A stretch of DNA of 38,108 nt from JABFRJ01 sp031365465 (GCA_031365465.1 JANLYD010000098.1:1-38108), one strand, 5' to 3'. Shown: positions 6,947-17,079, counted from the first letter of the stretch. The notes: generated by a model not told the origin, from the letters alone. Translations and numbers: made by a program.

Positions 6947-9900
6947 ATGTCGCATCATCACCGTCCCCTGCACGTGCTGGCCTCACTTGCCGCACTTCTG
7001 CTGTCGTCCACGGCACTGTCATCGGGCAGTTACGCGCAGACGCGACCGGTGCAGGCGGCGGGGACGACCGCGCCCAAAGCCGTGCCGCCAGCCGAGGCGC
7101 TGGTCCCGATCAATGTGGTGCGCGACGCGGAACGCTACGAGACGCAGATCAAAGCGACGTTCAAGCCGGGAAAAAGAACGGCTGCCGACCTCGTGGCGGC
7201 CGGTGCGAAGGCTGCGACCGTGGCGCAACCCAACATGCGGGCTGCGGCTGAGTTGTTTCGCGAGGCGCTGTTTGTCGATCCCGCGCATGCGACGGCTTGG
7301 GCCGCATTGGCGGAAGTGCTGCTGGCAACGACGCCTGATCCAAGCAAGCCCGCAGACAAGAGCGACCTGATCGGCGCTGCATCGGCGGCGGCTCTGCGGG
7401 CGGCGGAAAAGGCTACGACGCCTGCGGAAACGCTGCGTGCGTTGGTGGTGCTGTCTGAAGCCATGCAGCGCCGGAGCTACTGGCGCCCCGCGATCAATGC
7501 ACTGAAGCGTGCGGTGGCGATCGAGGACACGCCGGTTCGCCGCGCCGCGCTGACGACGATGATCGCGGAACATGGGTTCCGTATTGTCGAAACGAAGACG
7601 GACGCCGACGCAGTCAGCCCGCGTGCATGTCTGCAATTTTCAGAACTGCTGGCAGTTGGCAAAACGGATTTCTCGACGTTCGTCCGAGTCGACGGACGCG
7701 CGGCTGCAGCCGTCACGGCCGAAGGCAAACAGCTTTGCATCGACGGGCTCAAACATGGGCAGCGCTATCAAATCGAAGTGCGGCAAGGCCTGCCGTCGAC
7801 GATCGACGAGGCGCTGATCAAGACGGTGGAGTTGACGGTCTATGTGCGCGACCGCGCGGCATCGGTGCGGGCGGCGGGGCGCGCGTATGTGCTGCCGCGC
7901 ACGGGGCAACAGGGCATTCCGTTGACGACGGTAAATGCGGATGAGGTGGCGATAGAAGTTTTCCGCATCGGCGATCGCAATCTGGCGAGTGCTATTCAAT
8001 CCGGCGAGTTTCAGAAGCAGATTTCCAGCTACGACATCGAGCAGATCAAAGAGCGTTCAGGCCAAAGCGTCTACAAGGGCGAACTGGTTACGCTCAACAA
8101 ACGCAACGAAGACGTGACGACGGCTTTTCCAGTTTCGGAAGCGCTGCCGAAACTGCTGCCCGGCGTCTATGTGCTGTCGGCGGGAGTGAACGCAAGAACT
8201 GGCGGAGATAACGGCAGTAGCAGTGATGCGCGGCAGCGTACGTCGCAGTGGTTCATCGTGTCGGATCTCGGCCTGACGGCTTTCAACGGTCAAGACGGCG
8301 TCCATGGCTTCGTACGGTCTTTGGCGACAGCCGAGCCGATCGCCGGAGCGCGCGTGCGCATGATCGCGCGCAACAACGAAGTGCTGGGTGAAGCAAAGAC
8401 CGACGCACGCGGCTATGTGCGGTTCGCCGCCGGACTGAAACGCGGCGAAGGCGGGCAGGCTCCAGCCTTTCTTTCGGCGGATACGACCAGCGGCGACGCG
8501 GCCGATTTCTCGTTCCTGGATTTGACGACGGCGGCGTTCGACCTGTCGGATCGTGGCGTCAAGGGCCGCGATGCGCCGGGGGCTGTCGACGCTTTTACAT
8601 TTGCCGATCGTGGTGTCTACCGACCCGGCGAGACCGTGCATCTGACGTCGCTGGTGCGTGACGATCGCGGTCGTGCGGCGACGTTGCCGGTAACGCTGAT
8701 CGTGACGCGACCAGACGGCGTCGAACACAAGCGCCAGGTGTTGGTCGACGACAATCTCGGTGGCCGCGTCGCGGATCTGGTGCTTGGCGGCGGGGCGCAG
8801 ACCGGTACATGGCGCGTTCGCGTGCACACGGATCCGAAAGCCGAAGCGATTTCCTCAGCAGCATTTCTGGTCGAGGATTTCGTACCGGAACGGCTGGAGA
8901 TGAAGCTGGAGGCGCTTTCTCCGATGCTGGAGCCGAACACGGGCGGCAGTGTGAAGCTCGCCGGTAAATATCTTTACGGCCCGCCGGCGGCGAACCTTTC
9001 GGTGGAAGGTGAAATCGTCGTCAGGCCCTCGCAGAAGGATGTCGCTGGCTTGGCGGGCTTTCGCTTTGGTTTGGCCGACGAAAAAATCGTTCCGGCACGC
9101 AAGGCATTGGAGAGCCTGCCAGACACGGACGGCGAGGGATTTGCGACACTGCCGATCGTGCTGCCGCAGATCGACCGCACCGCGCGTCCGCTGGAAGCCG
9201 ACGTGATCATCAAGTTGAGGGAGCAGGGCGGGCGCACGATCGAGCGGACGATCAATCTGCCGGTGGCGGCGTCCGGTCCGCGCATCGGGATCAAGCCGCT
9301 GTTCGGGGCGACAGGCGCGACATTCATTCAAGCGGCTGAAGGTGAAGATGCGACGTTCGACACGTTGCTCGTGGATGCGGCGGGCAAGCCGATCGACAGC
9401 AAAGGACTGAAATGGGAGCTGCTGCGGCTCGAGCAACGCTGGCAGTGGTACAACCGTGACAACGAGTGGAGCTATGACGCGCAGACGTCGACGCGGCGTG
9501 TGGCCAGCGGCACGGTCGACGCCAGTGGCACTACGCCTGGCCGCATCTCGGCGAAAGTGGATTGGGGCCGTTACCGTCTCGAGATTTCAGCAGCCGACCC
9601 CACCGACGCGAGCGCTGCGAAGCCTATCGTTTCAAGCATCGTGTTCAATGCCGGATGGTTCCAGGAAGAAGCGGCCGACAGCCCGGAGATGCTCGATCTC
9701 GCGCTCGATCGGCCTAGCTACAAAGCGGGCGATACGGCACGTGTCCGCATCGTTTCGAAAATGGCCGGGAAGGCGCAGATCGCGGTGATCAACTCCGGTG
9801 TCATAAGCATGCAAGAGGCCAATCTGCCGGCGGGCGGCGGCGAAGTACTGGTGCCGATCACGGATGCCTGGGGCGCCGGCGCATATGTGACCGCGACGTT

Positions 9901-12376
9901 GTTCCGGCCGCTCGACCAAACCGAAAAGCGGATGCCGGGCCGGGCGTTGGGGCTCAAATGGGTGAGCGTGGACGCCGACGCGCGCAAGCTGCAGGTCTCG
10001 CTCGCGACACCTGAGAAGGTCAAATCGGCGTCGAAGCTGGTGGTGCCGGTGACGTTGACCGGTCTCAAGGCTGGAGAGCAGGCGCGCGTGACGATCCATG
10101 CGGTGGACGCGGGCATTCTCAATCTGACACGCTATGAAACGCCGAAACCGGATGCGTGGTTCTTTGGACAACGCAAGTTAGGCCTGGAAATAAGGGACTT
10201 CTACGCGCGATTGATCGACGGCATGCGCGCCGAGAAGGGTCGGCTGCGATCGGGCGGCGATGGCGGTGCGGCTGATTCGATGTCGCTGTCGGGTGCGCCT
10301 CCGGTCGAGGCGACGCTGGCGATGACATCGGGCATCGTCACTGTCGGACAAGATGGCAAGGCGAGCGTGTCGTTCGATCTGCCGGACTTCAACGGCACGG
10401 TTCGACTGACGGCGGTCGCCTGGAGCGAAGCCCGTGTCGGCTCGACGTCGAAGGACGTGGTGGTGCGAGACGCAGTGGCTCTAACCGCTGCAGCGCCGCG
10501 GTTTTTGACGCTGGGAGATGAAGCGCGCCTGCAACTGGACGTGCACAACGTCGAAGGGCCGGCGGGCACCTACGCCGTCGAAGTGAAGCGTGCCGCTTCC
10601 GAGGCAACAGGCGGCACGCCGCAAACGCTGGCGAGCAAATCAGTGGCGCTTAAGGCCGGCGAGAAGAAGTTGGAAGCGATCTCGCTGAAGCCCGACGATG
10701 TGGGGCCGATGGTGCTGGACGTATCCATACGCGGGCCGGGCGATGTGGCGGTCAAGCGGACGTTGACGTTCGATGTCAAGCCACCCGCAGGCGACATCAA
10801 ACGGACGACGTTGGCCACGCTGACAGCAAAGGGCGGCAAGCTGGCGGTGTCGGCCGATCTGCTGGCGGATCTCATTCCGTCGACGGCGCGGGTGACGGCG
10901 CACGTGGGTCCGCTGGCGAACTTGAACGTCGTCGGCCTGCTGGCAGAACTGGATCGCTATCCGTACGGCTGCGCCGAGCAGACGACGAGTCGCGCGCTGC
11001 CGTTGCTGTATGTCAACGACGTCGCCAAGCAGATCGGCATCGGCGCGGATGCGACGCTGAAACTACGGGTGACGGCGGCGATCGACAGGGTGATGGAGAT
11101 GCAGGACAGCTCCGGCGCGTTCGGTGTGTGGGGGCCGAGCAACGGCGACCTCTGGCTGACCAGCTATGTGACGGACTTTCTACTGCGCGCAAAGGAAAAC
11201 GGCCATGCAGTGAACGGGAAGGCGCTCAGCCTCGCCCTCGACAAACTCGCCAATAGCGTCGCGATCGAACAAGAATTCACGAGCGGCGGTGAGAACCGGG
11301 CGTACGCACTTTATGTGCTGGCGCGCGGCGGGAGAGCGCCGGTGGGTGAATTGCGCTACGATATCGACGCGCGGCTCGACAAATTCGCGACCGCACTGGC
11401 ACAAGCGCAACTTGGTGCGGCATTGGGCCTGGTGGGTGACCGCGAGCGAGCCGAGATTGCATTTGCCGCCGCGCTGAAGAAGCTGGACATCTCCGACACC
11501 GCTACCGACTTCCGGCGCGATTATGGTTCGAACCTGCGCGACCGCGCGGCCGTGGTGACGCTGGCGTCGGAACTCAAACTCGCAAAGCGTGACGCGCCGC
11601 GCTTGGTCGATGTGCTGGCGAAGGTTTATGCCGGACGCGGGTCGACGTCGACGCAAGAGCAAGCGTGGATGCTGCTGGCAGCCAAGTCGCTTGCGGATCA
11701 GGCTGCCGATGCGGCCTTGAGCGTGAACGGCGTCGCCCATCAGGGCAAGTTTACGCGCACCTTCAAAGCTGGAGATCTCGCCGCAAATCCACTGACGATC
11801 GTGAACACGGGGGACCAACCGACCAATGCCGTCATCTCGGTGATCGGCAGTGCGCTGACACCTGAACCGGCTGTTTCAAAGGGGTTTACGATCGAACGCC
11901 GCTTCTACACGCTGGAGGGCAAGGAAATAGATCTCAAGAGTGCAACGGGCGGCAAGTCGACCGTCGCGCAGAACGATCGTTTCGTGGTGGTCGTGAAGAT
12001 CGACGCGACAGATGCGGGCGGGCGGATCATGCTGGTGGATCGGTTGCCGGCAGGATTTGAAATCGAAAATCCGCGCATCGTCGACAGTGGCGACGTGAAG
12101 ACGCTCGACTGGTTGAAGACGACGCGGACACCCGAGCATACCGAATTCCGCGACGACAGGTTCGTCGCAGCGTTCGATTTCTTCGCGAGCGAAAATCGGC
12201 GCCGGAACTCGGACGGTGACCGTTCAGAGGCCGCGAAGACAGCCACCGTCGCCTATCTGGTGCGGGCGGTGACGCCGGGCACATTCGTGCATCCCGCAGC
12301 CACCGTCGAAGACATGTACAAACCCGATCGATATGCCCGGACGGCGACGGGTCAGTTGAGCGTGACGACGAAGTAA
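6947..12376 (+). CDS. Bacterial alpha-2-macroglobulin (YfhM-like protease trap)
   Basis: An 1809-residue periplasmic protein of the bacterial alpha-2-macroglobulin family, which traps attacking proteases after cleavage in a bait region. Residues 1-31 form a signal peptide ending SSGSYAQ. An Ala-rich helical domain follows, then the macroglobulin (MG) beta-domains, a thioester domain and C-terminal domains. The thioester motif YGCAEQT is present with Cys near residue 1342, so the covalent trap should work. A Gly/Ser-rich stretch around 1105-1130 could be the bait. E. coli YfhM is a lipoprotein of ~1650 residues; this protein has no lipobox Cys and is probably soluble in the periplasm. I chose ATG 6947 because AAGGAC lies just upstream; TTG 6914 is the longer alternative. 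pbpC follows by 67 nt, the classic partner, suggesting a link to cell-wall repair. Confidence 0.93.
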   Translation: MSHHHRPLHVLASLAALLLSSTALSSGSYAQTRPVQAAGTTAPKAVPPAEALVPINVVRDAERYETQIKATFKPGKRTAADLVAAGAKAATVAQPNMRAAAELFREALFVDPAHATAWAALAEVLLATTPDPSKPADKSDLIGAASAAALRAAEKATTPAETLRALVVLSEAMQRRSYWRPAINALKRAVAIEDTPVRRAALTTMIAEHGFRIVETKTDADAVSPRACLQFSELLAVGKTDFSTFVRVDGRAAAAVTAEGKQLCIDGLKHGQRYQIEVRQGLPSTIDEALIKTVELTVYVRDRAASVRAAGRAYVLPRTGQQGIPLTTVNADEVAIEVFRIGDRNLASAIQSGEFQKQISSYDIEQIKERSGQSVYKGELVTLNKRNEDVTTAFPVSEALPKLLPGVYVLSAGVNARTGGDNGSSSDARQRTSQWFIVSDLGLTAFNGQDGVHGFVRSLATAEPIAGARVRMIARNNEVLGEAKTDARGYVRFAAGLKRGEGGQAPAFLSADTTSGDAADFSFLDLTTAAFDLSDRGVKGRDAPGAVDAFTFADRGVYRPGETVHLTSLVRDDRGRAATLPVTLIVTRPDGVEHKRQVLVDDNLGGRVADLVLGGGAQTGTWRVRVHTDPKAEAISSAAFLVEDFVPERLEMKLEALSPMLEPNTGGSVKLAGKYLYGPPAANLSVEGEIVVRPSQKDVAGLAGFRFGLADEKIVPARKALESLPDTDGEGFATLPIVLPQIDRTARPLEADVIIKLREQGGRTIERTINLPVAASGPRIGIKPLFGATGATFIQAAEGEDATFDTLLVDAAGKPIDSKGLKWELLRLEQRWQWYNRDNEWSYDAQTSTRRVASGTVDASGTTPGRISAKVDWGRYRLEISAADPTDASAAKPIVSSIVFNAGWFQEEAADSPEMLDLALDRPSYKAGDTARVRIVSKMAGKAQIAVINSGVISMQEANLPAGGGEVLVPITDAWGAGAYVTATLFRPLDQTEKRMPGRALGLKWVSVDADARKLQVSLATPEKVKSASKLVVPVTLTGLKAGEQARVTIHAVDAGILNLTRYETPKPDAWFFGQRKLGLEIRDFYARLIDGMRAEKGRLRSGGDGGAADSMSLSGAPPVEATLAMTSGIVTVGQDGKASVSFDLPDFNGTVRLTAVAWSEARVGSTSKDVVVRDAVALTAAAPRFLTLGDEARLQLDVHNVEGPAGTYAVEVKRAASEATGGTPQTLASKSVALKAGEKKLEAISLKPDDVGPMVLDVSIRGPGDVAVKRTLTFDVKPPAGDIKRTTLATLTAKGGKLAVSADLLADLIPSTARVTAHVGPLANLNVVGLLAELDRYPYGCAEQTTSRALPLLYVNDVAKQIGIGADATLKLRVTAAIDRVMEMQDSSGAFGVWGPSNGDLWLTSYVTDFLLRAKENGHAVNGKALSLALDKLANSVAIEQEFTSGGENRAYALYVLARGGRAPVGELRYDIDARLDKFATALAQAQLGAALGLVGDRERAEIAFAAALKKLDISDTATDFRRDYGSNLRDRAAVVTLASELKLAKRDAPRLVDVLAKVYAGRGSTSTQEQAWMLLAAKSLADQAADAALSVNGVAHQGKFTRTFKAGDLAANPLTIVNTGDQPTNAVISVIGSALTPEPAVSKGFTIERRFYTLEGKEIDLKSATGGKSTVAQNDRFVVVVKIDATDAGGRIMLVDRLPAGFEIENPRIVDSGDVKTLDWLKTTRTPEHTEFRDDRFVAAFDFFASENRRRNSDGDRSEAAKTATVAYLVRAVTPGTFVHPAATVEDMYKPDRYARTATGQLSVTTK

Positions 12377-12391
12377 AGCGCGACGCAGTGA

Positions 12392-12415
12392 TGGTGACGG
12401 TGACAACCGTTACCA
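12392..12415 (+). other. Hairpin between the A2M gene and pbpC
   Basis: TGGTGACGG (12392-12400) pairs with CCGTTACCA (12407-12415) over nine positions with one G-U pair and a 6-nt loop. No U-tract follows, so it is more likely a processing or partial-attenuation element within the operon than a terminator. Confidence 0.35.
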
Positions 12416-12443
12416 GCATTCGCGGGACCGGATTGGGCTCACG

Positions 12444-14576
12444 ATGACGCTTCGATTAGCAGGCATTCGCCGAAAACCCGACAGCCCGCGTGCGCCGCGA
12501 GTGCGGACTCGTGTGGTGCTCAAATGGATCGGCTCGAGCGTGCTTTGCGCCTGCGTGACCGCAGCCGTGCTGCTCGAGGTCGCGATCCGGCGGCTCGGTC
12601 CCTTGCCGATGGAGCGGGCGACGTCGTCGTCGGTGACAGTGCTGGATCGCAATGATCAATTGCTGCGGGCGTATACGACGGTGGACGAGCGCTGGCGGTT
12701 GCCGGTGGAGATCGGCGACGTGGACCCGCAGTACATAAAGACGTTGCTGGCGTTCGAGGACCGGCGCTACTATCTGCATCCGGGCGTCGATCCGATCTCG
12801 ACGCTGCGCGCGATGGGGCAATACGCTCGGTATGGTCGCATCGTATCCGGCAGTTCGACGCTGACGATGCAAGTCGCGCGGCTGCTCGACGGTGTGCACG
12901 AGCGCGATGCCGGCGGCAAAATGCGACAGATGTTGCGGGCTTTGCAGATCGAGCGGCAGTACTCGAAAAGCGAGATATTGCGGCTGTATCTCAATCTCGC
13001 GCCGTTCGGTGGCAATCTCGAGGGCGTTCGGGCTGCGACGCTGGCGTATTTCGGGACCGAGCCGAAGCATCTGAGCCCGGCGCAGGTGGCTGTGCTGGTA
13101 GCCATCCCGCAAGCGCCGGAAAGCCGCAAGCCGGACCGGTTTCCAGAGGCTGCGCTGAGGGCACGCAACCGGGTGCTCGAGCGTGCCGTTAGCGCGGGAA
13201 TTTTGGCGCGCACCGAAGCTGCGCTGGCAAAGCTGGAGACAGTGCCGTACGTGCGGCGGGAGTTTTCCCGGCTGGCACCGCACCTCGGCGATGCGGAGCG
13301 TGAGGCGAACCCGGAGCGGTTGGTGCACCGGCTGACGCTGGATGTGAAGGCGCAGGCGTCGTTGGAAACGCTGGCGCGCGATCATTCGCGGACGCTTGGC
13401 AACGGCGTCTCGGCCGCCGTCATCGCAATCGAGCACGCTAGCGGGCAGGTGGTGGCGGAGGTCGGGTCGGCCGGCTATCTGGACGCCAACCGTACTGGCG
13501 CGGTCGACATGGCGCATGCCGTGCGCTCACCCGGTTCGACGCTGAAACCGCTGATCTACGGAATGGCGTTCGAGGCAGGACTGGCGCACCCGGATACGAT
13601 GATCGACGACAGGCCGACGCGCTTTGGCACCTACGTTCCGAAGAACTTCGACCGCGATTGGCACGGTACCGTGACGATGCGGGAAGCGCTGGCACAATCG
13701 CTGAACATCCCCGCCGTCAGTACGTTGGAGGCGGTGGGCGTGCCGAAATTTTTTGCTCGTTTGCAATCGGCGGGACTGGTCCCGCAGTTGCCGAAGGACA
13801 GCGAACCGTCGCTGGCGATCGCACTTGGCGGACTCGGCATGAAGCTGTCGGACTTGGCGCAACTTTACAGCGGGATCGCACGGGGCGGCGAAGCGGTGAC
13901 GATCACGCACCGGCGTGGCGAGGATCGATCACCGATGACGCTGCGCGCGCGTGTGCTGACGCCGGTTGCAGCATGGTATGTGACGGACATTCTGCGGCAC
14001 GCGCCGGCACCGGCGAACGCGAAAACAGGTCAGATCGCTTTCAAAACGGGGACGTCCTATGGCACGCGCGATGCGTGGGCCGTCGGGTTCGATGGCCGGC
14101 ATACCATCGCGGTATGGGTTGGCCGTGCAGATGGCGCGTCGGTTGCGGGACTTGCGGGACGGGCGGCGGCGGCGCCGTTGCTGTTTGACGCATTCCACCG
14201 CGTCAGCGAGCGGAGAACTCCGTTTGCACCTGCGCCGCCGGGAGTGCTGATGGCCAAAAGCGATCAGTTGCCGCCGCCGCTGCGACACTTCAATGCAGTG
14301 GCATCGGATGAACGGATTGCCGGTGTGTTCCGCGCGTCACCGTTGCGAATCGCGTCGCCACCCGATCGCGCCGTTGTCGATGCGGACGGCGAGAGCGTTA
14401 CGGTAAAAGCAGAGGGAGGAGCGTTGCCGTTGACGTGGCTGGTAGATGGCCGACCGGTCGGGACAAAAACTGCAGGATCGGTGCTATCGCTTGAAGGTAA
14501 TCATCGTGGGTTTGTGAAGATCTTGGTCATCGATGCCGAGGGCAACACCGATCGTGTCAGCATTCGCGTGCAGTAG
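12444..14576 (+). CDS. pbpC: Penicillin-binding protein 1C (bifunctional glycosyltransferase/transpeptidase)
   Basis: A 710-residue class A penicillin-binding protein of the PBP1C type that polymerises and may cross-link peptidoglycan in the periplasm. One membrane anchor lies at about residues 29-50. The glycosyltransferase domain has the catalytic Glu105 in FEDRRYYLHPGVD and the GSSTLTMQVARLL motif. The transpeptidase domain carries SPGSTLKP (Ser365, Lys368), SLN in AQSLNIPAV, and KTGT at Lys534. A C-terminal beta-domain of the BiPBP_C type (about 630-710) ends in VSIRVQ. Length and domain order match the family. It follows the alpha-2-macroglobulin gene by 67 nt and probably shares its transcript. 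No strong ribosome-binding site is visible before ATG 12444, so translation may depend on the upstream gene. It converges on the LysR gene 10 nt away. Confidence 0.94.
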   Translation: MTLRLAGIRRKPDSPRAPRVRTRVVLKWIGSSVLCACVTAAVLLEVAIRRLGPLPMERATSSSVTVLDRNDQLLRAYTTVDERWRLPVEIGDVDPQYIKTLLAFEDRRYYLHPGVDPISTLRAMGQYARYGRIVSGSSTLTMQVARLLDGVHERDAGGKMRQMLRALQIERQYSKSEILRLYLNLAPFGGNLEGVRAATLAYFGTEPKHLSPAQVAVLVAIPQAPESRKPDRFPEAALRARNRVLERAVSAGILARTEAALAKLETVPYVRREFSRLAPHLGDAEREANPERLVHRLTLDVKAQASLETLARDHSRTLGNGVSAAVIAIEHASGQVVAEVGSAGYLDANRTGAVDMAHAVRSPGSTLKPLIYGMAFEAGLAHPDTMIDDRPTRFGTYVPKNFDRDWHGTVTMREALAQSLNIPAVSTLEAVGVPKFFARLQSAGLVPQLPKDSEPSLAIALGGLGMKLSDLAQLYSGIARGGEAVTITHRRGEDRSPMTLRARVLTPVAAWYVTDILRHAPAPANAKTGQIAFKTGTSYGTRDAWAVGFDGRHTIAVWVGRADGASVAGLAGRAAAAPLLFDAFHRVSERRTPFAPAPPGVLMAKSDQLPPPLRHFNAVASDERIAGVFRASPLRIASPPDRAVVDADGESVTVKAEGGALPLTWLVDGRPVGTKTAGSVLSLEGNHRGFVKILVIDAEGNTDRVSIRVQ

Positions 14577-14586
14577 CTCGTCCTGC

Positions 14587-15540
14587 TCAACGCTTTCCAG
14601 CGAACTTACCGCCGCCACCTCCACCGCTACCAACAGCAGACGCGGCATCCAAGGGTGGTCGTCGTTGTGCCCGGAACCATTCGGCCATATGGTCGAGAAA
14701 CACGCGTTGGCGGGGAAGAATGTGGCGCCCGCTGACATACAGCGCATAAACCCCAGTGGACGAGTTATCGATCGATCCCTCAAGGACTTGAACCAACTGA
14801 CCAGCGGCCAGTTCGTCGGCCAGGATCAGCTCGGTAGAGCGGATCAAACCCAGGCCTGCCAAAGCGGCAATGCGCAAGACTTCACTGCTGTCGGATCGCA
14901 GTCGCGACGAAATTCTGACCGTAGTCTCGTTGCCTCCGGCGCTGAAACTCCATGAATACGTATCGGCCAAAGCGAGACAGGAATGGTCGGGGAGGCTTTC
15001 AGGTGTTTCCGGAGTGCCGTGCGCTTTCAGATAAGCCGGCGATGCGGCTATGACGACGCGGTCGGTGGTCAAACGCTTGGCGATCAAAGTGCTGTCGTTG
15101 AGAGCGCCGGACCTGATCGCAATGTCATAGCCCTCCTCGTGCAGGTTGACTTGCCGATCAGTGGTGTCGAGTTGCACCTCGATGTCGGGGTATGCGTCCA
15201 GGAACGAAGGGATGGACGGCGCCACATAAAGACGCGCGATGACCTGCGGCGCGGAAACCTTCAACTTGCCAACCGGCGTCTTGGAGCTCGCCGCCATCGA
15301 GGAGCGTGCCTGATCGAGTTCATCCAGCACCCGCTCGACGTAACCAAGAAAACGAGTGCCCTCTTCAGTGATCCGGATCGAGCGCGTGGTGCGTTCGAAA
15401 AGGCGCACCGACAACGCCTCTTCAAGCGCCTGTATGCGCTTTGAAATGGTGCCGGGCGTCAAGCCAAGCTCGGTGCCCACCGCAGACAAATTCTGCAGTG
15501 CCGAAACGCGCGAAAAGATGAGAAGGTCTTGGATGTCCAT
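14587..15540 (-). CDS. LysR family transcriptional regulator
   Basis: A 317-residue LysR-type regulator. An N-terminal winged helix-turn-helix (MDIQDLLIFSRVSALQNLSA, then VGTELGLTPGTISKRIQALE and ALSVRLFERTTRSIRITEEG) is followed by the periplasmic-binding-protein-like effector domain, containing DVQLDTTDRQ-type and GYDIAIRSG motifs. It ends in a Gly-rich tail. I chose ATG 15540 because GGAG lies six bases before it; upstream in-frame starts would add about 59 residues without homology. It is divergent from the Old Yellow Enzyme gene (371-bp gap), the usual arrangement for a LysR regulator and its target. The inducer is unknown. Confidence 0.9.
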   Translation of the reverse strand: MDIQDLLIFSRVSALQNLSAVGTELGLTPGTISKRIQALEEALSVRLFERTTRSIRITEEGTRFLGYVERVLDELDQARSSMAASSKTPVGKLKVSAPQVIARLYVAPSIPSFLDAYPDIEVQLDTTDRQVNLHEEGYDIAIRSGALNDSTLIAKRLTTDRVVIAASPAYLKAHGTPETPESLPDHSCLALADTYSWSFSAGGNETTVRISSRLRSDSSEVLRIAALAGLGLIRSTELILADELAAGQLVQVLEGSIDNSSTGVYALYVSGRHILPRQRVFLDHMAEWFRAQRRPPLDAASAVGSGGGGGGKFAGKR

Positions 15541-15911
15541 GGTGTCTCCTGCGGCTACCATCATGGTCCCGCATGGCCGAGCAGTGCCTATGGCTCGTCG
15601 GCCCGATACGTCTGTAAGGGTTAAACAATCGACCATCGGTAATGGTTCGAGCGCGAACCGTAATCGCCTCTGGCGAGTGGCTGGGTCGGATATCATGAGG
15701 GCTGTGACGCCTTTCAACCTAGGTGGTCAGTGTGACGCAAGGGTTAAGGCAACGCGGTAGCCGCCCGCAAGCCGCCAGCCGAGGGTCCCGGCGCGGCGTC
15801 AGTAGCTTGCAGCAAGCCGATTGGACATTCTACAAGGGTCAACCGTGGTTGATGCAGCGGGTAGACGCGCGCTGACCCAATGGCGAGTGCAGTGAAAAAG
15901 GTTGATGCCTC
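15541..15911. promoter_or_regulatory. Divergent control region between the LysR and Old Yellow Enzyme genes
   Basis: A 371-bp region without a credible gene. A dyad GGTTCGAGCGCGAACC (6-bp arms, 4-nt centre) lies at 15644-15659, about 105 bp upstream of the LysR start. It is the best candidate for the LysR-type binding site. The 9-mer AAGGGTTAA occurs twice, near 15616 and 15740. No strong sigma70 promoter stood out. Confidence 0.4.
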
Positions 15912-17033
15912 ATGCTCGACGTGACGCCGCTGTTTCGCCCGTTCAGCATGGGGCCGTTAGTCCTGCGCAATCGCATTGCGATGGCGCCAATGACCCGCTC
16001 GTTTTCTCCGGGTGGTGTGCCGGGGGCAAACGTCGCTGCATATTACCGCCGGCGTGCCGAGCAAGATGTAGGATTGATCGTCACCGAAGGGACATTGGTA
16101 CCGCATGCGGCTGCCGGCAATGATCCAAACGTGCCGGCGTTTCACGGCAAAAGTGCGCTTCAGGGATGGGCGCACGTGGTCAAGGAGGTGCATGCGGGCG
16201 GCGGCCGCATCATGCCGCAACTTTGGCATGTCGGAAGCATGCGGCGCAAAGGCGATCAGCCCAATGTCGAGGCAGCGCCCGTAGCGCCGTCCGGTTTGCT
16301 CAAGCCGGGCAAGAAGGTCACCGAGGCTTTGTCGGCGTCGGAGATCGAAGCGTTAATCCAAGCTTACGCCTACAGCGCCAACCGGGCGCGCGAATTGGGT
16401 TTCGACGGCGTTGAAATTCATGGCGCGCACGGGTACCTCATCGACCAGTTTTTCTGGTCGGGCACCAACGAGCGGACCGATGCGTTCGGGGGCGGGATCG
16501 TCAATAGGGCACGGTTTGCTGCAGAAATCGTCAAAGCGTGCCGCACCGCAACGGCGCCGGATTATCCAATCATACTGCGTTTTTCTCAGTGGAAGCAGCA
16601 GGATTTCGCCGCCAGGCTTGCGGCAACGCCGACCGATCTTGCGGCGTTCCTGAAACCGCTTGTCGAAGCGGGCGTGGATATTTTCCATTGCTCGACGCGG
16701 CGGTTCTGGGAGCCGGAATTCCCAGACGAGGCAGGCTCAAACGGGTTGATGAATTTGGCCGGCTGGACGAAAAAGCTCTCAGGCCGCCCAGTTATAACAG
16801 TGGGCTCGATCGGCCTCGATACAGACTTCGTCGAGACATTCCGAAGCAAGGGTGCAGGCGTCGCGCCGGAGCATCTCGCGCGTCTGGTCGAGATGGTGTC
16901 TACGGGCGAAGTGGATATTGCCGCCGTTGGACGAGCACTCATCGCGGACGCTGGATGGGCAGTCAAGCTGCAACGCGGGCTGCAAAATTCGTTTGTGCCC
17001 TACACCCGGGAGACGTTGGCTCACCTTGTCTGA
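15912..17033 (+). CDS. Old Yellow Enzyme family FMN oxidoreductase
   Basis: A 373-residue NADH:flavin oxidoreductase of the Old Yellow Enzyme family, a cytoplasmic FMN enzyme that reduces activated C=C bonds. The TIM-barrel signatures are in order: PLVLRNRIAMAPMTR near the N-terminus, then IVTEGTLVP, the Gln/His stretch PQLWHVGS, the paired catalytic histidines in EIHGAHGYLIDQFFW, NERTDAFGG, and the C-terminal phosphate-binding VGRALIADAGW. Its length is typical of the family. The start is ATG 15912, with only a weak AAGG upstream. It lies divergent to a LysR gene and 46 nt before the pteridine-reductase-like gene, so an operon with that gene and folB is likely. The physiological substrate is unknown; a role in pterin chemistry is suggested only by position. 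Confidence 0.9.
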   Translation: MLDVTPLFRPFSMGPLVLRNRIAMAPMTRSFSPGGVPGANVAAYYRRRAEQDVGLIVTEGTLVPHAAAGNDPNVPAFHGKSALQGWAHVVKEVHAGGGRIMPQLWHVGSMRRKGDQPNVEAAPVAPSGLLKPGKKVTEALSASEIEALIQAYAYSANRARELGFDGVEIHGAHGYLIDQFFWSGTNERTDAFGGGIVNRARFAAEIVKACRTATAPDYPIILRFSQWKQQDFAARLAATPTDLAAFLKPLVEAGVDIFHCSTRRFWEPEFPDEAGSNGLMNLAGWTKKLSGRPVITVGSIGLDTDFVETFRSKGAGVAPEHLARLVEMVSTGEVDIAAVGRALIADAGWAVKLQRGLQNSFVPYTRETLAHLV

Positions 17034-17079
17034 CGACGGATACGAAGGGCGCAACCCGCATGAGTGAGACGGAACTGCG

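Noticed and set aside
15644..15659. T-arm-like GGTTCGA suggesting a tRNA
   Set aside because: No acceptor stem, anticodon arm or CCA could be fitted around it; it is better read as a dyad operator.
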